Positions 16,777-25,793 of a DNA stretch of 46,565 bases are shown here, piece after piece. The DNA is from Bacillus stratosphericus. GTDB lineage: Bacteria > Bacillota > Bacilli > Bacillales > Bacillaceae. The notes below the pieces were generated by a model. That model saw nothing but the letters and a program-made list of their open reading frames with translations, was not told the origin of the DNA and ran no database searches. Position numbers and translations under genes: made by a program. Within the stretch, counting starts at the first letter, position 1, and each line of letters begins with the position of its first letter. Location of the stretch: assembly GCF_020524495.1 (NCBI RefSeq), contig NZ_JAIVLB010000026.1, positions 1-46,565 on the forward strand. Reading direction: 5' to 3'.

Positions 16777-17898
16777 TTACCCCCTTGCTGTACGAGAAGT
16801 AAAATCAACATCATGGTAATAGCTGTTTTTTACAAGAACATTTGGACCAAGGCATTGTACACTTGGACAATGGCAATTTAGCTCTTTCGCTAACTTCGTG
16901 TCCATCCAGCGTGTATATGCAGATTGCAATGTATCGGTTTCGATGTTTCCAAGTGGTGGTGTATCCCCAAAGTCTGTTACAATAATATTCCCATTAAAAA
17001 TATTCACATTCAACCGAGAACGGCCGTCAGGGTCATTTCGTACAGTGACATTTTTCGCCTGACGCAATCGCTTTAGAAGGTGCTGATCTTCTTCATCTGT
17101 GCTGCATGAATAAAATGGCAAGGTACCAAATAGCATCCATGTGTTTTCATCACGAATATCAAGCAATTGATGAATCGCATCGCGTATTTGCGGAAGCGTT
17201 AGCGATTCAATTACGCTAGCAAAATCGCTAGGGTACATTGGGTGAACTTCGTGGCGCTGACATTTCATCTCTTCCACGATTTGACGGTGGATGTGTTCAA
17301 TATAAGGGAGCGTACGCTTATTCAGCATGGTTTCAGCGGATACCGTGACACCAGCTTTTACAAGTGCCTGACTATTCTCGATCATTCGATCAAATAATGT
17401 TTCACGCTGTGCAAAGGTTGGTTTTCTGTCCATCATCGCGAAGCCGACCGTTGCAAACTCTTCGACAGTGCCCCAGTTATGTGAAATGTGGAGGACATCC
17501 ACGTATGGAATAATCTCTTCATATCTCGCCAAATCAAGTGTTAAGTTTGAATTAATTTGTGTACGGACGCCGCGTTCATGGGCATACTTTAATACAGGCA
17601 CGACATATTCCCGCACAGATTTGAGAGAAAGCACAGGTTCTCCGCCTGTAATACTAAGGGAACGCAAGAGCGGTACTTCATCTAAACGGCGAAGCAGCAG
17701 ATCAAGTGGCAGTGCATTCGGGTCCTTAGGCTGCAAAGTATAGCCAACCGCACAGTGCTCACATCTCATGTTACATAAAGTCGTTGTCGTCAATTCAATA
17801 TTTGTCAGCTTCATTTCTCCGTAATCCTGCACATCGAGATAGGCTTCCCAAGGGTCGTATGCAGGTGTGATCGGACGAAGTGCTGTTTTTTGAGTCAT
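16777..17898 (-). CDS. yfkAB: Radical SAM/CxCxxxxC protein YfkAB
   Basis: 373 residues, equal to B. subtilis YfkAB. Radical SAM cluster CNMRCEHC near residue 45 and the SAM-binding SITGGEPVLSL near 80. The C-terminal extra cysteine motif LNCHCPSVQCLGPN defines the family. The reaction is unknown. Start ATG at 17898, nine bases after AAAGGAG; longer frames lack support. It precedes yfkC and diverges from yfjT. Confidence 0.95.
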   Translation of the reverse strand: MTQKTALRPITPAYDPWEAYLDVQDYGEMKLTNIELTTTTLCNMRCEHCAVGYTLQPKDPNALPLDLLLRRLDEVPLLRSLSITGGEPVLSLKSVREYVVPVLKYAHERGVRTQINSNLTLDLARYEEIIPYVDVLHISHNWGTVEEFATVGFAMMDRKPTFAQRETLFDRMIENSQALVKAGVTVSAETMLNKRTLPYIEHIHRQIVEEMKCQRHEVHPMYPSDFASVIESLTLPQIRDAIHQLLDIRDENTWMLFGTLPFYSCSTDEEDQHLLKRLRQAKNVTVRNDPDGRSRLNVNIFNGNIIVTDFGDTPPLGNIETDTLQSAYTRWMDTKLAKELNCHCPSVQCLGPNVLVKNSYYHDVDFTSRTARG

Positions 17899-17991
17899 GG
17901 TATCTATCTCCTTTTCATTCGGGTAAACGTAGACCCGCCAACAGTTAATTTTAAGCTCCATGACCGTTATACGCAAGGGGGAAACAATTGA

Positions 17992-18019
17992 TTTACAAGA
18001 GAAAAAGATAAGCTATAAA
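17992..18019 (+). promoter_or_regulatory. Sigma-A promoter of yfjT
   Basis: TTTACA (17992-17997) and TATAAA (18014-18019) with a 16-base spacer, 23 bases before the yfjT ATG. Confidence 0.5.
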
Positions 18020-18042
18020 CAAATACTAAAGGGAGTGTATCT

Positions 18043-18234
18043 ATGGGCAAGGCAGCAGACAGCAAAGAGCAGCAGGTTGATTATTTAAAGAACCGATTAG
18101 ATATGTTTTTGAATGTGATTGATTCATTAGATCCCGAATCAACAGACGTTGAGGATATAGACAGACTGATTCAGATGATTGACGACCTAGAAGCGAAATA
18201 TGAACGGTTTAAAAACGATTGGAAGAAAGAATAG
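18043..18234 (+). CDS. yfjT: Small acidic protein YfjT (SE1561 family)
   Basis: 63 residues, acidic and almost entirely helical (QQVDYLKNRLDMFLNVIDSL, then DIDRLIQMIDDLEAKYERF). It matches YfjT/SE1561-family proteins by length and position beside pdaA. Function unknown. ATG follows AAAGGGAGTG. A short GC stem with ATTTTTT follows the stop at about 18240-18262. Confidence 0.85.
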   Translation: MGKAADSKEQQVDYLKNRLDMFLNVIDSLDPESTDVEDIDRLIQMIDDLEAKYERFKNDWKKE

Positions 18235-18239
18235 CTCGT

Positions 18240-18263
18240 ACTCGCGCAATGCGGGATTTTTTC
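18240..18263 (+). terminator. Short terminator after yfjT
   Basis: CTCGC-N5-GCGGG (one T-G pair) followed by ATTTTTTC. Weak stem but clear T-run. Confidence 0.5.
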
Positions 18264-18285
18264 TTTAAATTGGCAGGTAAATAGG

Positions 18286-18316
18286 TGTATGAGTACCGGT
18301 CATATTCTGCACAATA
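18286..18316 (+). promoter_or_regulatory. Possible sigma-G promoter of pdaA
   Basis: TGTATG, 18 bases, CACAATA lies just upstream of pdaA and resembles the forespore sigma-G consensus (TGAATA, 17-18, CATACTA; five of seven in the -10). PdaA is a known forespore protein, so the match is plausible but unproven. Confidence 0.4.
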
Positions 18317-18341
18317 GAAGAAAAACTGGGAAGTGACGAAA

Positions 18342-19133
18342 ATGAAAAAATATATGCTAATCTGTTTGTGTGCGCTTTTTATTTCCACCCCCTTGTCAGA
18401 AGCAGCAGCCGTGTCCAACAAGCCCATTTACTGGGGATTTGCTAAAAACAAAGAGCACAAGCCAGCAGATGCCGGCAAGGAACTGACGGCACTCTTAAAA
18501 AAGTATGATGCATTCTATTTAGGAAACACGAAAAAGAAAGTGATTTATTTTACATTCGACAATGGCTACGAAAATGGATATACGCCCAAGATCTTAGATG
18601 TGCTGAAAAAGCATCAAGTACCAGGCACCTTTTTTGTGACAGGGCACTTCGTAAAGGACCAGCCGCAACTTGTGAAACGTATGGCAGAGGAAGGACATAT
18701 CATTGGTAACCACTCCTATCACCATCCAGATTTAACGAAAAAGAGTATGACAGAAATCAAAGAAGAGCTAGACAGTGTAAATGAAGCTGTGTACAAAATC
18801 ACGGGAAAACAAGATAACCTATATCTTCGTCCGCCACGTGGGGTATTCAGCGAAAGAGTTTTAAAGGAGACAAAAAAGCTCGGCTATCAAACCGTTTTCT
18901 GGTCAGTGGCCTTTGTGGATTGGCATATCCATCATCAAAAAGGAAAACAGTATGCCTACGATCAAATGATGAAGCAGGCACACCCCGGTGCGATTTATTT
19001 ACTTCACACCGTCTCAAGGGACAATGCCGAGGCCCTAGATGATGCCATCACATCTCTGAAAAAACAAGGATACTCTTTTAAAAGCTTAGACGATCTTATG
19101 CTTGAAAAAGTATGGCATCTGCCTCAGCTATAG
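18342..19133 (+). CDS. pdaA: N-acetylmuramic acid deacetylase PdaA
   Basis: 263 residues, the length of B. subtilis PdaA. Signal peptide (MKKYMLICLCALFISTP...EAAA), then a NodB polysaccharide-deacetylase domain. Visible motifs: YFTFDNGYENGYT (catalytic and metal Asp), GHIIGNHSYHHPDLTKKS (metal His pair), LRPPRGVFSE and IYLLHTVS (catalytic His). It removes the acetyl group from muramic acid so that muramic delta-lactam can form in spore cortex, needed for germination. ATG at 18342 is preferred over GTG at 18333. Confidence 0.96.
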   Translation: MKKYMLICLCALFISTPLSEAAAVSNKPIYWGFAKNKEHKPADAGKELTALLKKYDAFYLGNTKKKVIYFTFDNGYENGYTPKILDVLKKHQVPGTFFVTGHFVKDQPQLVKRMAEEGHIIGNHSYHHPDLTKKSMTEIKEELDSVNEAVYKITGKQDNLYLRPPRGVFSERVLKETKKLGYQTVFWSVAFVDWHIHHQKGKQYAYDQMMKQAHPGAIYLLHTVSRDNAEALDDAITSLKKQGYSFKSLDDLMLEKVWHLPQL

Positions 19134-19154
19134 AAAAAAAGCTTGCAGAAGATT

Positions 19155-19720
19155 AGACTGACATAGCAGAATGAGACACAATTAAAACACACTATTAGGC
19201 TGACATGGTACCATAATATTTTTGGTGCGTGGTAGCCTAATTTTTCTTGGATACGCTCTTCATTATCATACTTGATGTAACGGTCAATTCGTTGTCTGAC
19301 ATCTTTTTCTGATATAGAGTTGAACTTTGTAAACATAAATTCCTCTTATTTGCATGGAATGATTCAATTACTGCGTTATCCCAGCAGTTACCTCGTCTGG
19401 ACATACTTAAGGTGTTCAACCTGCCTATTCACTTTTTCCTCTTTGGATACATTGTCGTATCCATGCCCGAAGCTATATTGTTTTCCAATTGGCTGATCGA
19501 ATCGATATAACCGATTTTATCGATACCACTTCATCCATGTTTTAATCTGAGACACATTCCTTATATTGTAATTATCCATAATTTGTTGATTGGTAAACTG
19601 TCCGCTTCATTTATCTTTCACAACAGCCCATTTAAAGCGTGAAACTAGGTGAAGCGGGTAATCAATGAGATAAATATGTTCCTGTAAGAAGAAACAAACG
19701 ATTGCCTAATCCAGCTTAAA
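19155..19720 (-). mobile_element. IS3-family relic, internally deleted
   Basis: The minus strand reads an OrfA-like piece (GQFTNQQIMDNYNIRNVSQ, IKTWMKWYR, RFDQPIGKQYSFGHGYDNV, SKEEKVNRQVEHLK) with a stop. It runs straight into the last part of OrfB (LSMSRRGNCWDNAVIESFH, FNSISEKDVRQRIDRYI, NEERIQEKLGYHAPKI). The catalytic core in between is deleted, and several stops and shifts are present. The DN..IESF and YN.ER...LG motifs are diagnostic of IS3-family integrase ends. Nothing functional remains. It fills the gap between pdaA and yfjO. Confidence 0.82.
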
Positions 19721-19899
19721 TACCCTTGCTTAATAAGGTGCCATCTCCTTTTTTGTCGGCTTTTTAGGCAAGTCAACGTGAAGTATTAAGACAGACAAAA
19801 AAATGAAACGCATTTTCTCTCTTTGTCCAAGTCGTGATATACTAATGAGATGGAATAAAAAGAGGACAACCTAAAAAGGTTTGAGGTAGAACGGAGAGA

Positions 19900-21297
19900 A
19901 TGAACGTGAAAGAAAAACAGCAAGGTACCATTCTGCAAAAGGGACAGCAGTTCCCGCTTACCATTAAACGCCTTGGTATTAATGGTGAAGGGGTCGGTTA
20001 TTTTAAAAAGCAAGTGGTCTTTGTCCCAGGTGCGCTTCCTGGTGAGGAAGTCGTTGTTGAAGCAACAAATGTACAGGCGAAATATGCAGAAGGTACAGTC
20101 AGGAAAGTACGAAAGCGCTCAGAGCATCGAGTGAAACCGCCATGTCCAGTATATAAGGAGTGCGGAGGGTGTCAGCTTCAGCATTTGGCGTACGAGCAGC
20201 AGTTAAAGGAAAAACGTGATATTGTCATTCAATCAATGGAACGACATACAAAACTATCGGTCGAAAAGCTTGATATTAGGCCAACGATCGGCATGGAAGA
20301 TTCATGGCACTACCGGAACAAAAGTCAGTTCCAAGTAGGACGGTCTCATAGCGGAGACATCATCGCAGGGCTTTACGGACTGAACTCTCATAAGCTTGTA
20401 CCGATCAAGGAATGTATCGTCCAGCATCCAAAAACGAACAAAACAACAGGCGTTGTCCGCAAAATTTTAGAGAAATTCGGCGTATCGGTCTACAATGAAC
20501 GGACAAGAAAAGGCGACGTGCGGTCCATTGTCGTGCGAGTTGGTTTTGAAACAGGCGAGGTACAGGTCGTACTTGTTACAGCTAAACCAGAATTTCCAAA
20601 GAAAAAAGAAATTGCGGAAGCCATTCAAAAACGACTGCCGGAAGTGACATCCATCATGCACAATATCAATGGTGAAAAAACATCGGTCATTTTTGGCCAT
20701 AAGACATCACACGTAGCAGGCAACATGGTCATCCAAGAATTTTTAGGAGACGTCTCATTTGAACTAAGTGCCCGTGCATTTTTCCAATTGAATCCGAAGC
20801 AGACGTTAAAGCTTTACGATGAAGCGGAAAAAGCCGCCAAACTGACAGGGAAAGAAAAGCTCGTCGATGCCTATTGCGGCGTTGGCACCATTGGCATGTG
20901 GCTCTCAGATGGCGCAAAAGAAGTAAGAGGAATGGATGTCATCAAAGAATCGATTGATAATGCCAAAAAAAATGGCAAAAAGCACGGCTTGAAAAATGCG
21001 ACTTATGTGACAGGAACAGCGGAATATTGGCTGCCAAAATGGGTTAAAGAAGGATTCCGTCCTGACGTCATCGTCGTTGATCCACCAAGAACAGGCTGCG
21101 ACCACACCTTCTTAGACACTGTCAAACAAGTCAAACCAAAACGCTTTGTTTACGTCTCTTGCAACCCATCCACACTAGCAAAAGACCTGCAATACATGTC
21201 AAATGAATACCGAATCGACTACATTCAGCCAGTCGACATGTTTCCGCATACAGCGCATGTGGAGTGCGTGGTGTTGCTACAACGCCAAACTTTATAG
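19900..21297 (+). CDS. yfjO: TrmA/RlmCD-family uracil-5 RNA methyltransferase
   Basis: 465 residues. TRAM domain (about 15-75, [18 protein letters not shown]), a 4Fe-4S cysteine set ([14 protein letters not shown] with a later Cys), SAM site [22 protein letters not shown] and the catalytic Cys in [13 protein letters not shown] near the end. These enzymes methylate C5 of uridines in rRNA or tRNA with SAM. Position after pdaA fits B. subtilis yfjO, a paralogue of RlmCD (YefA). The target of YfjO is not established. GGAG is only three bases from ATG 19900 but nine from GTG 19906, which may be the real start. Confidence 0.9.
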   Translation: MNVKEKQQGTILQKGQQFPLTIKRLGINGEGVGYFKKQVVFVPGALPGEEVVVEATNVQAKYAEGTVRKVRKRSEHRVKPPCPVYKECGGCQLQHLAYEQQLKEKRDIVIQSMERHTKLSVEKLDIRPTIGMEDSWHYRNKSQFQVGRSHSGDIIAGLYGLNSHKLVPIKECIVQHPKTNKTTGVVRKILEKFGVSVYNERTRKGDVRSIVVRVGFETGEVQVVLVTAKPEFPKKKEIAEAIQKRLPEVTSIMHNINGEKTSVIFGHKTSHVAGNMVIQEFLGDVSFELSARAFFQLNPKQTLKLYDEAEKAAKLTGKEKLVDAYCGVGTIGMWLSDGAKEVRGMDVIKESIDNAKKNGKKHGLKNATYVTGTAEYWLPKWVKEGFRPDVIVVDPPRTGCDHTFLDTVKQVKPKRFVYVSCNPSTLAKDLQYMSNEYRIDYIQPVDMFPHTAHVECVVLLQRQTL

Positions 21298-21419
21298 AAA
21301 TCCTTAGTTTTAAGCACTTTCACAAGCATTTTTTTTAGAAAATGGTGCAAAAACTAGAAATAAGGTAATGAAAGATCACATTATTGTTTCGGTGGTACTT
21401 AATCTGGGGTGTGGTTGAA

Positions 21420-21745
21420 TACTTGATAATTCGAAACCCATATATATTAATGGCAAGGAGTATACTTTAACTGATTATAAAAACTATTTTGGTATAAAAA
21501 GAAGAAAGTAAAGAAGATGTTATCAGTTGTCTCGGTTTAACGGATATTCTAGAAGAGGTTAACAATATTTATAATTCACAAGACAGCACTTTTATATTGA
21601 TATATGTGGAGCAGTGTAGCTGCCTGAATCTTTACAGTTTTCCTATGACTTTGCGCAAAAACAATATGTTTTATGCGGAAAGCTGGATTGCCATTATGGT
21701 GTGGATGCAGCCAGTGGTGAAGTGATTCCATTACAGGACATTTAA
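21420..21745 (+). pseudogene. Unrecognised small gene, frameshifted
   Basis: Fragments in changing frames read PIYINGKEYTLTDYKNYF, then ESKEDVISCLGLTDILEEV and NNIYNSQDSTFILIYVEQ, then SLQFSYDFAQKQYVLCGKLD, CHYGVDAASGEVIPLQDI with a stop at 21743-21745. Restored it would be roughly 110 residues. The style recalls small immunity-type proteins of toxin loci but I cannot name a family. A terminator hairpin follows. Confidence 0.5.
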
Positions 21746-21785
21746 TCTGAAAGAAGTAATGAAGAAAAGCACTTTACGCCTTTTT

Positions 21786-21817
21786 AAAGAACAGTGAAGA
21801 GCTGTTCTTTTTTTTGT
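21786..21817 (+). terminator. Rho-independent terminator
   Basis: AAAGAACAG / CTGTTCTTT stem with 7-nt loop and an eight-T run. It follows the unrecognised relic. Confidence 0.75.
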
Positions 21818-21969
21818 CTATTTAACCTATTTTTTTGAAGAAAAATGGAATATTGTAGAAGGGTGTTGTCGTTTCATCACGAAGCATCGTGGTTGACTCA
21901 ATGAGAAGAAATAGTTAGATCAATAAACATTCATGTCAGTACAATTAATCTCCAAGAAGAGAGAAAAAC

Positions 21970-22323
21970 ATGTCTCAGGTAGTATCGAAAATACGTAGGT
22001 CGAGACCTTATGATGAGTTTGATAACGTTTGTTTTTAGGTGAGTTTGAAGTCACGATAGAAGAAATTGAGGATATCCACCTTGATTACATTGCAAGTGTT
22101 TCGTCAGTTTTTGGTTGACCATTATCCTGCGTTACAAAATGAGCTTTGGCTAAAAGATGTTGATACTCTTCGAATCTCTCCTATTCTTCATCTATTTCTG
22201 AAAAGCAAGCTGCCAGAAGGGATTGAAAAATTCACTTGTGTGCTATTCACACAGCAGACAGGTCAAACAGCTGCTCTGCTCAAAGTATCTCTTCTGTTAG
22301 ATGAACATGAGCAATCACTTTAA
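21970..22323 (+). pseudogene. Uncharacterised protein, two frameshifts
   Basis: ATG at 21970 opens MSQVVSKIRRSRPYDEFDN and stops. A second frame continues LGEFEVTIEEIEDIHLDYIA, and a third (from about 22105) FRQFLVDHYPALQNELW, LKDVDTLRISPILHLFLK, SKLPEGIEKFTCVLF and so on to the stop. The intact ancestor would have been about 115 residues. I do not recognise the family. The open frame from 22066 is only the last part and lacks its own ribosome binding site. Confidence 0.6.
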
Positions 22324-22359
22324 TCGATTGATTTGATGAATGAACAGATAGTACTTCAT

Positions 22360-22390
22360 TAAAAAGAAGGGCAGGAGAGCATCTCCTGCC
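22360..22390 (-). terminator. Terminator of the chitobiose PTS operon; left copy of flanking hairpin
   Basis: GGCAGGAGA-GCA-TCTCCTGCC (22370-22390) followed on the minus strand by CTTCTTTTT. It ends the EIIB side of the operon. The identical 21 nt recur at 31989-32009. Confidence 0.8.
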
Positions 22391-22434
22391 TCAGCTTGTA
22401 GAGAAACCTATGTTTTTAGTGTAAAGAGAAGGCA

Positions 22435-22737
22435 TTATTGTGTCAGCTTGATGGCTTGGTCCAGAACTTTTGCTCCGTTCATCATTCCATATGCCATTTG
22501 GTCAATGATATCTACCGATGTCTGGTATTGTTCCGCTCGTTCTGCAATTTGTGTTTTTAAATAGCGGACTTGCGGTCCGATCAATATGACATCAATATCA
22601 TTCATATGGCTTTGTAAATCCGCTTCAGCATAAGCGTTGATTTCAGCGACTATTTCACGGCTTTCCGCTTCTTCTCTCATTTTTTTCACCAGCATGCTGG
22701 TCGACATGCCGGCAGAACATACAAGTGCTATCTTCAT
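22435..22737 (-). CDS. PTS lactose/cellobiose-type EIIB component
   Basis: 100 residues with the phosphocysteine loop MKIALVCSAGMSTSMLVKK at the very N-terminus (Cys7) and DVILIGPQVRYL in the middle, typical of EIIB of the lactose/chitobiose family. It passes phosphate from EIIA to the incoming sugar. ATG at 22737 has GAGGAG 12 bases upstream; the longer frame to 22791 runs back into the EIIA relic. Last gene of the minus-strand operon. Neighbouring chitinases and deacetylase point to N,N'-diacetylchitobiose. Confidence 0.92.
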   Translation of the reverse strand: MKIALVCSAGMSTSMLVKKMREEAESREIVAEINAYAEADLQSHMNDIDVILIGPQVRYLKTQIAERAEQYQTSVDIIDQMAYGMMNGAKVLDQAIKLTQ

Positions 22738-22774
22738 ATTTATTTTCCACTCCTCAGTTTCTTGAATAAATGAA

Positions 22775-23004
22775 TCATTTCTTTCGCTCATCTTTTACAG
22801 TCATTGACGTCATCAAATGGTCTTGTGCATGGATTAAAAGATGGGGTGAAAGGCCTTCCCCTTGTGCTTCTTGGATCTTTTGATTCCCTGAATCACACTC
22901 GTTATTTTTCACATGCTGTAAGCTTCCATTGCAGATGAATGCGCATTTCAAGCATGCAAGATGATTTCAAATGGGCCCTGTTCTAAGTGTAGTGTGTCCG
23001 CCAT
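22775..23004 (-). pseudogene. PTS EIIA component, broken
   Basis: Starts well (AAGGGGG, ATG) with MADTLHLEQGPFEIILHA, then a stop codon replaces Gly in the family text ILHAGNARSSAMEA (here HA-stop-NAHSSAMEA). Shifted frames then read NQKIQEAQ and LLIHAQDHLMTSMTVKDERKK, ending at 22775. The phosphohistidine region HAQDHLMT survives, but about 30 codons are deleted in the middle and there are several frame changes. A lactose-family EIIA normally has about 105 residues. The operon therefore cannot phosphorylate its own EIIB. Confidence 0.85.
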
Positions 23005-23023
23005 GAAATTCCCCCTTGTTTCA

Positions 23024-24307
23024 TTATTTTGTTGCCTGATACAGAGCGGATCGTTCTGCCGCTTTAATGAATGGCAGGTAGAGCAAGACAGCCAGCACCA
23101 AGTTGAAGATTTGCAGAAAGACTCCCCGGATTGATCCTCCGGTTACGAGATAACCGCTGACAATCGGCGGCGTCGTCCACGGGAGAATGGCTACAGTTTT
23201 CGGAACGAGTCCACAGGCTAAAGCGATGTACGACGTAACCGTTAAAACTAATGGAATCAATAAAAATGGAATGAACATAATCGGATTTAATACGATAGGA
23301 AGGCCGAACAGAATAGGTTCATTAATGTTAAAAAGGCCAGGTGCGAAGGATACCTTTCCGATTGTTTTGTAGTGCTTCGATTTCACGCCGATGAAAATAG
23401 CAGCGAGCAAAGCCAATGTCGTCCCTGATCCTCCCATAAACACATAAGAATCAAAGAAGGGTTTGGTCACGATATAAGGCACTTCAAAAGCGCTCATTCC
23501 TTGTGAGAATAAATGCTGATTTTCCTGAATGAGGGGAAGATAGATGGATTCCATGATCGGTCCAAGAATATTTGTTCCGTGCAAACCGAAAAACCAAAGC
23601 AAATGATTTAAAAAAGTAAAAATCAAAGCTGATCCAATCGTGTTGGAAAGGCCTTGCAGCGGTTGCTGGATCGAGCTGAAGACTAGCTCGTGGATGCTTT
23701 GTTCGAAAAAATAAACGATCAGCGTGTTAAGTAATCCTGCTATCGCCAATATCACAGCAGCCGGTAATAAAGCGTTCAAGGATTTTGTAACGCCATCAGG
23801 TACACCATCAGGCATTTTGATTTTAAGTTTCTCATTTTGAGAGAAGAGCCTGAATGCTTCCGTTGATAGCAAAGCCACGATTAATCCAACGAAAAGACCT
23901 TGAGCCCCCAGCCAAGTCATTGAAAAACCAAAGTCTTCTGTCGTCGGTGTAAGTACGGCAAATGCCCCGACCCCGATTAATGCGGCAGAAAGACCATCAG
24001 TCTTATAAGACTCTGCAAGCTTGAAACTGATAGCTGCAACAGCCAGCAGACTTAATATAGCAAATGATCCATTCCATATAGCTCCGCCGGCAGCCTTCCA
24101 TCCTTCTCCAAAAAGACCCGTCATGAAATCTTGAAATGCCGGTATAGGGAAATGATTGATCAGTATGGCAAGAGAGCCGATGATGATTAAAGGCATAATG
24201 GCAATGAATCCATCGCGTATGGCAATTAAGTGCCTTTGGGAGCCAATTCTTCCAGCGATCGGCATGATTTTAGATTCGATGAACACCATGGTTTTATTTT
24301 GTTTCAT
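23024..24307 (-). CDS. PTS lactose/cellobiose-type EIIC permease
   Basis: 427 residues with about ten hydrophobic segments. Family traits: LIAIRDGFIAIMPLIIIGS near the N-terminus, HLLWFFGLHGTNILGPI (about 255-270), and FNINEPILFGLPIVLNP (about 325-345), whose NEP sequence is conserved for sugar binding. It moves the disaccharide inward with phosphorylation by EIIB. ATG at 24307 follows GAGGAGGAGG and overlaps the last 14 bases of the GH4 gene, so translation is coupled. Chitobiose is the likely substrate from context. Confidence 0.93.
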   Translation of the reverse strand: MKQNKTMVFIESKIMPIAGRIGSQRHLIAIRDGFIAIMPLIIIGSLAILINHFPIPAFQDFMTGLFGEGWKAAGGAIWNGSFAILSLLAVAAISFKLAESYKTDGLSAALIGVGAFAVLTPTTEDFGFSMTWLGAQGLFVGLIVALLSTEAFRLFSQNEKLKIKMPDGVPDGVTKSLNALLPAAVILAIAGLLNTLIVYFFEQSIHELVFSSIQQPLQGLSNTIGSALIFTFLNHLLWFFGLHGTNILGPIMESIYLPLIQENQHLFSQGMSAFEVPYIVTKPFFDSYVFMGGSGTTLALLAAIFIGVKSKHYKTIGKVSFAPGLFNINEPILFGLPIVLNPIMFIPFLLIPLVLTVTSYIALACGLVPKTVAILPWTTPPIVSGYLVTGGSIRGVFLQIFNLVLAVLLYLPFIKAAERSALYQATK

Positions 24308-25631
24308 ATTGTACAGCCTCCTCCTCAAAGAACTGGGGGAGATAACGTTTATGAGCCTCAAGCATTTCATTCATCACTAATTGGGCTTTATGATCAGATA
24401 GAATCAGCGGATTCATGATCATAGCGGAATATAATATGTTGTCATCACCCGTGATCGCTGCTTCGATGACTAATTGTTCGAATTTTTTCATAGAGATCAC
24501 TGCCCCGCTGATTGAATCTGGCAGTTTTCCTACTGTCAGCGGTATGGGGCCGCTTTTTGTGATGACACTGTTGACTTCAATCACCGCATCATGTGGAAGG
24601 TCTGGTATGCTTCCTTTATTCCATGTGTTAACGGTCTGAATATCCATCGAATGATGATAAAGCGAGTTCATTAATGAGCAGGCTGATTCACTATAATAAG
24701 CCCCGCCGCGTTTTTCCAATTCTTTAGGCTTTTCATGGATGTCTGCGTCTTTGTATTTTTCAAACAACTGCTTTTCAACGTCCATGACGGCTTCTGCGCG
24801 TGTCCCTTTGTTTTTGTATGCTTCGATATCTTTTGCGAGCACATCTTCATACTGATAATAGTACTGATGATACGGATTCGGAAGCATCCGCAAAGAACGT
24901 AAAAATTGGCGATTCCAAGGTAGCATCGCAATATTGGAAGGAGAATAGTCTATTGTGTCATTCAATAGATGACCTATTGCCTCTTCTGTGCGGTCTACTC
25001 CGTCAATCCATACCTTTTGTCCGAAGACAAAATGGTTAAGCCCTGCGAATTCAATCATGACACGGTTCACATTCACGTCGAAAATCTCTGCAATGCTGTT
25101 TTTCATGTTATAAGGGATATTGCAAACCCCGATGACTTTTTGATGGAATCCATGTTTCAATAAAGCTTCAGTCACGATGCCTGCTGGATTTGTAAAATTG
25201 ATCAGCCACGCTTCTGGACAAATCTCCTTTATATCGCGAGCGATATCCAGCATGACGGGAATGGTCCGCAAAGCTTTAAAAATACCGCCGGCTCCATTTG
25301 TTTCTTGGCCGATAAGACCATGGCTGAGCGGGATTCTTTCATCCAGCGCTCTGGCCTTCAATCCTCCGACTCTTATTTGAACCGTGACGAAATCCGCATG
25401 TTTAAGCGCTCTCGCACGATCTTTTGTATAGATCAATTCAATCGGAACATCAGCATGCTTGATCATTCGCTTCGCGAGTTCTGAAGTGATGCGTACTTTT
25501 TCTTCCCCTTCCTCAATGTCGACGAGGACAATCTCTTTCACTGGAAAATGCGGATATCGTTTGATGATACCTTCAATGATTTCTGGTGTGTAGCTTGATC
25601 CCCCGCCTATAATGACTAACTTCAGCGCCAT
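24294..25631 (-). CDS. Family-4 6-phospho-beta-glucosidase (ChbF/LicH type)
   Basis: 445 residues. NAD-binding start MALKLVIIGGGSSYTPEII, then GQETNGAGGIFKALRTIP, LINFTNPAGIVTEAL, IGVCNIPYNMKN with the metal Cys, and GLNHFVF with the metal His, all hallmarks of GH4. These enzymes cleave phosphorylated disaccharides with NAD+ and Mn2+. In this setting the substrate is probably monodeacetylated chitobiose-6-phosphate, as for E. coli ChbF; cellobiose-6-phosphate is the alternative. First gene of the minus-strand operon; ATG at 25631 after GAGGAGGATT. Confidence 0.93.
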   Translation of the reverse strand: MALKLVIIGGGSSYTPEIIEGIIKRYPHFPVKEIVLVDIEEGEEKVRITSELAKRMIKHADVPIELIYTKDRARALKHADFVTVQIRVGGLKARALDERIPLSHGLIGQETNGAGGIFKALRTIPVMLDIARDIKEICPEAWLINFTNPAGIVTEALLKHGFHQKVIGVCNIPYNMKNSIAEIFDVNVNRVMIEFAGLNHFVFGQKVWIDGVDRTEEAIGHLLNDTIDYSPSNIAMLPWNRQFLRSLRMLPNPYHQYYYQYEDVLAKDIEAYKNKGTRAEAVMDVEKQLFEKYKDADIHEKPKELEKRGGAYYSESACSLMNSLYHHSMDIQTVNTWNKGSIPDLPHDAVIEVNSVITKSGPIPLTVGKLPDSISGAVISMKKFEQLVIEAAITGDDNILYSAMIMNPLILSDHKAQLVMNEMLEAHKRYLPQFFEEEAVQYETK

Positions 25632-25656
25632 AATCCTCCTCCTCAAATCTCTATTT

Positions 25657-25672
25657 TTGAAAGCGCTTTACA
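25657..25672. promoter_or_regulatory. cre box (CcpA site)
   Basis: TTGAAAGCGCTTTACA fits the cre consensus WTGNAAGCGNWWWNCA fully. It lies between the GH4 start and its promoter, so glucose should repress the PTS operon through CcpA. Confidence 0.85.
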
Positions 25673-25694
25673 CAATTGGAATTTAACATGTAGT

Positions 25695-25720
25695 AACAAA
25701 TTTGTCTATACATATTTGTT
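25695..25720. promoter_or_regulatory. Operator dyad for the GntR regulator
   Basis: AACAAAT and ATTTGTT are symmetric about TGTCTATACA, all centred at 25707.5. TGTNTANACA cores are typical sites of HutC-type GntR repressors. It lies between the divergent promoters, overlaps the likely minus-strand -35 (TAGACA), and is the obvious target of the adjacent regulator. Confidence 0.75.
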
Positions 25721-25737
25721 ATAATAAATTATTTTTT

Positions 25738-25765
25738 TTGAGAACTTTTTGTGTTATTCTATAAT
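25738..25765 (+). promoter_or_regulatory. Sigma-A promoter of gntR-chbG
   Basis: TTGAGA (25738-25743), 16 bases, TATAAT (25760-25765), 28 bases before the ATG. Confidence 0.65.
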
Positions 25766-25793
25766 TAATAATTTACTCCAAAGGAGAAAATGA

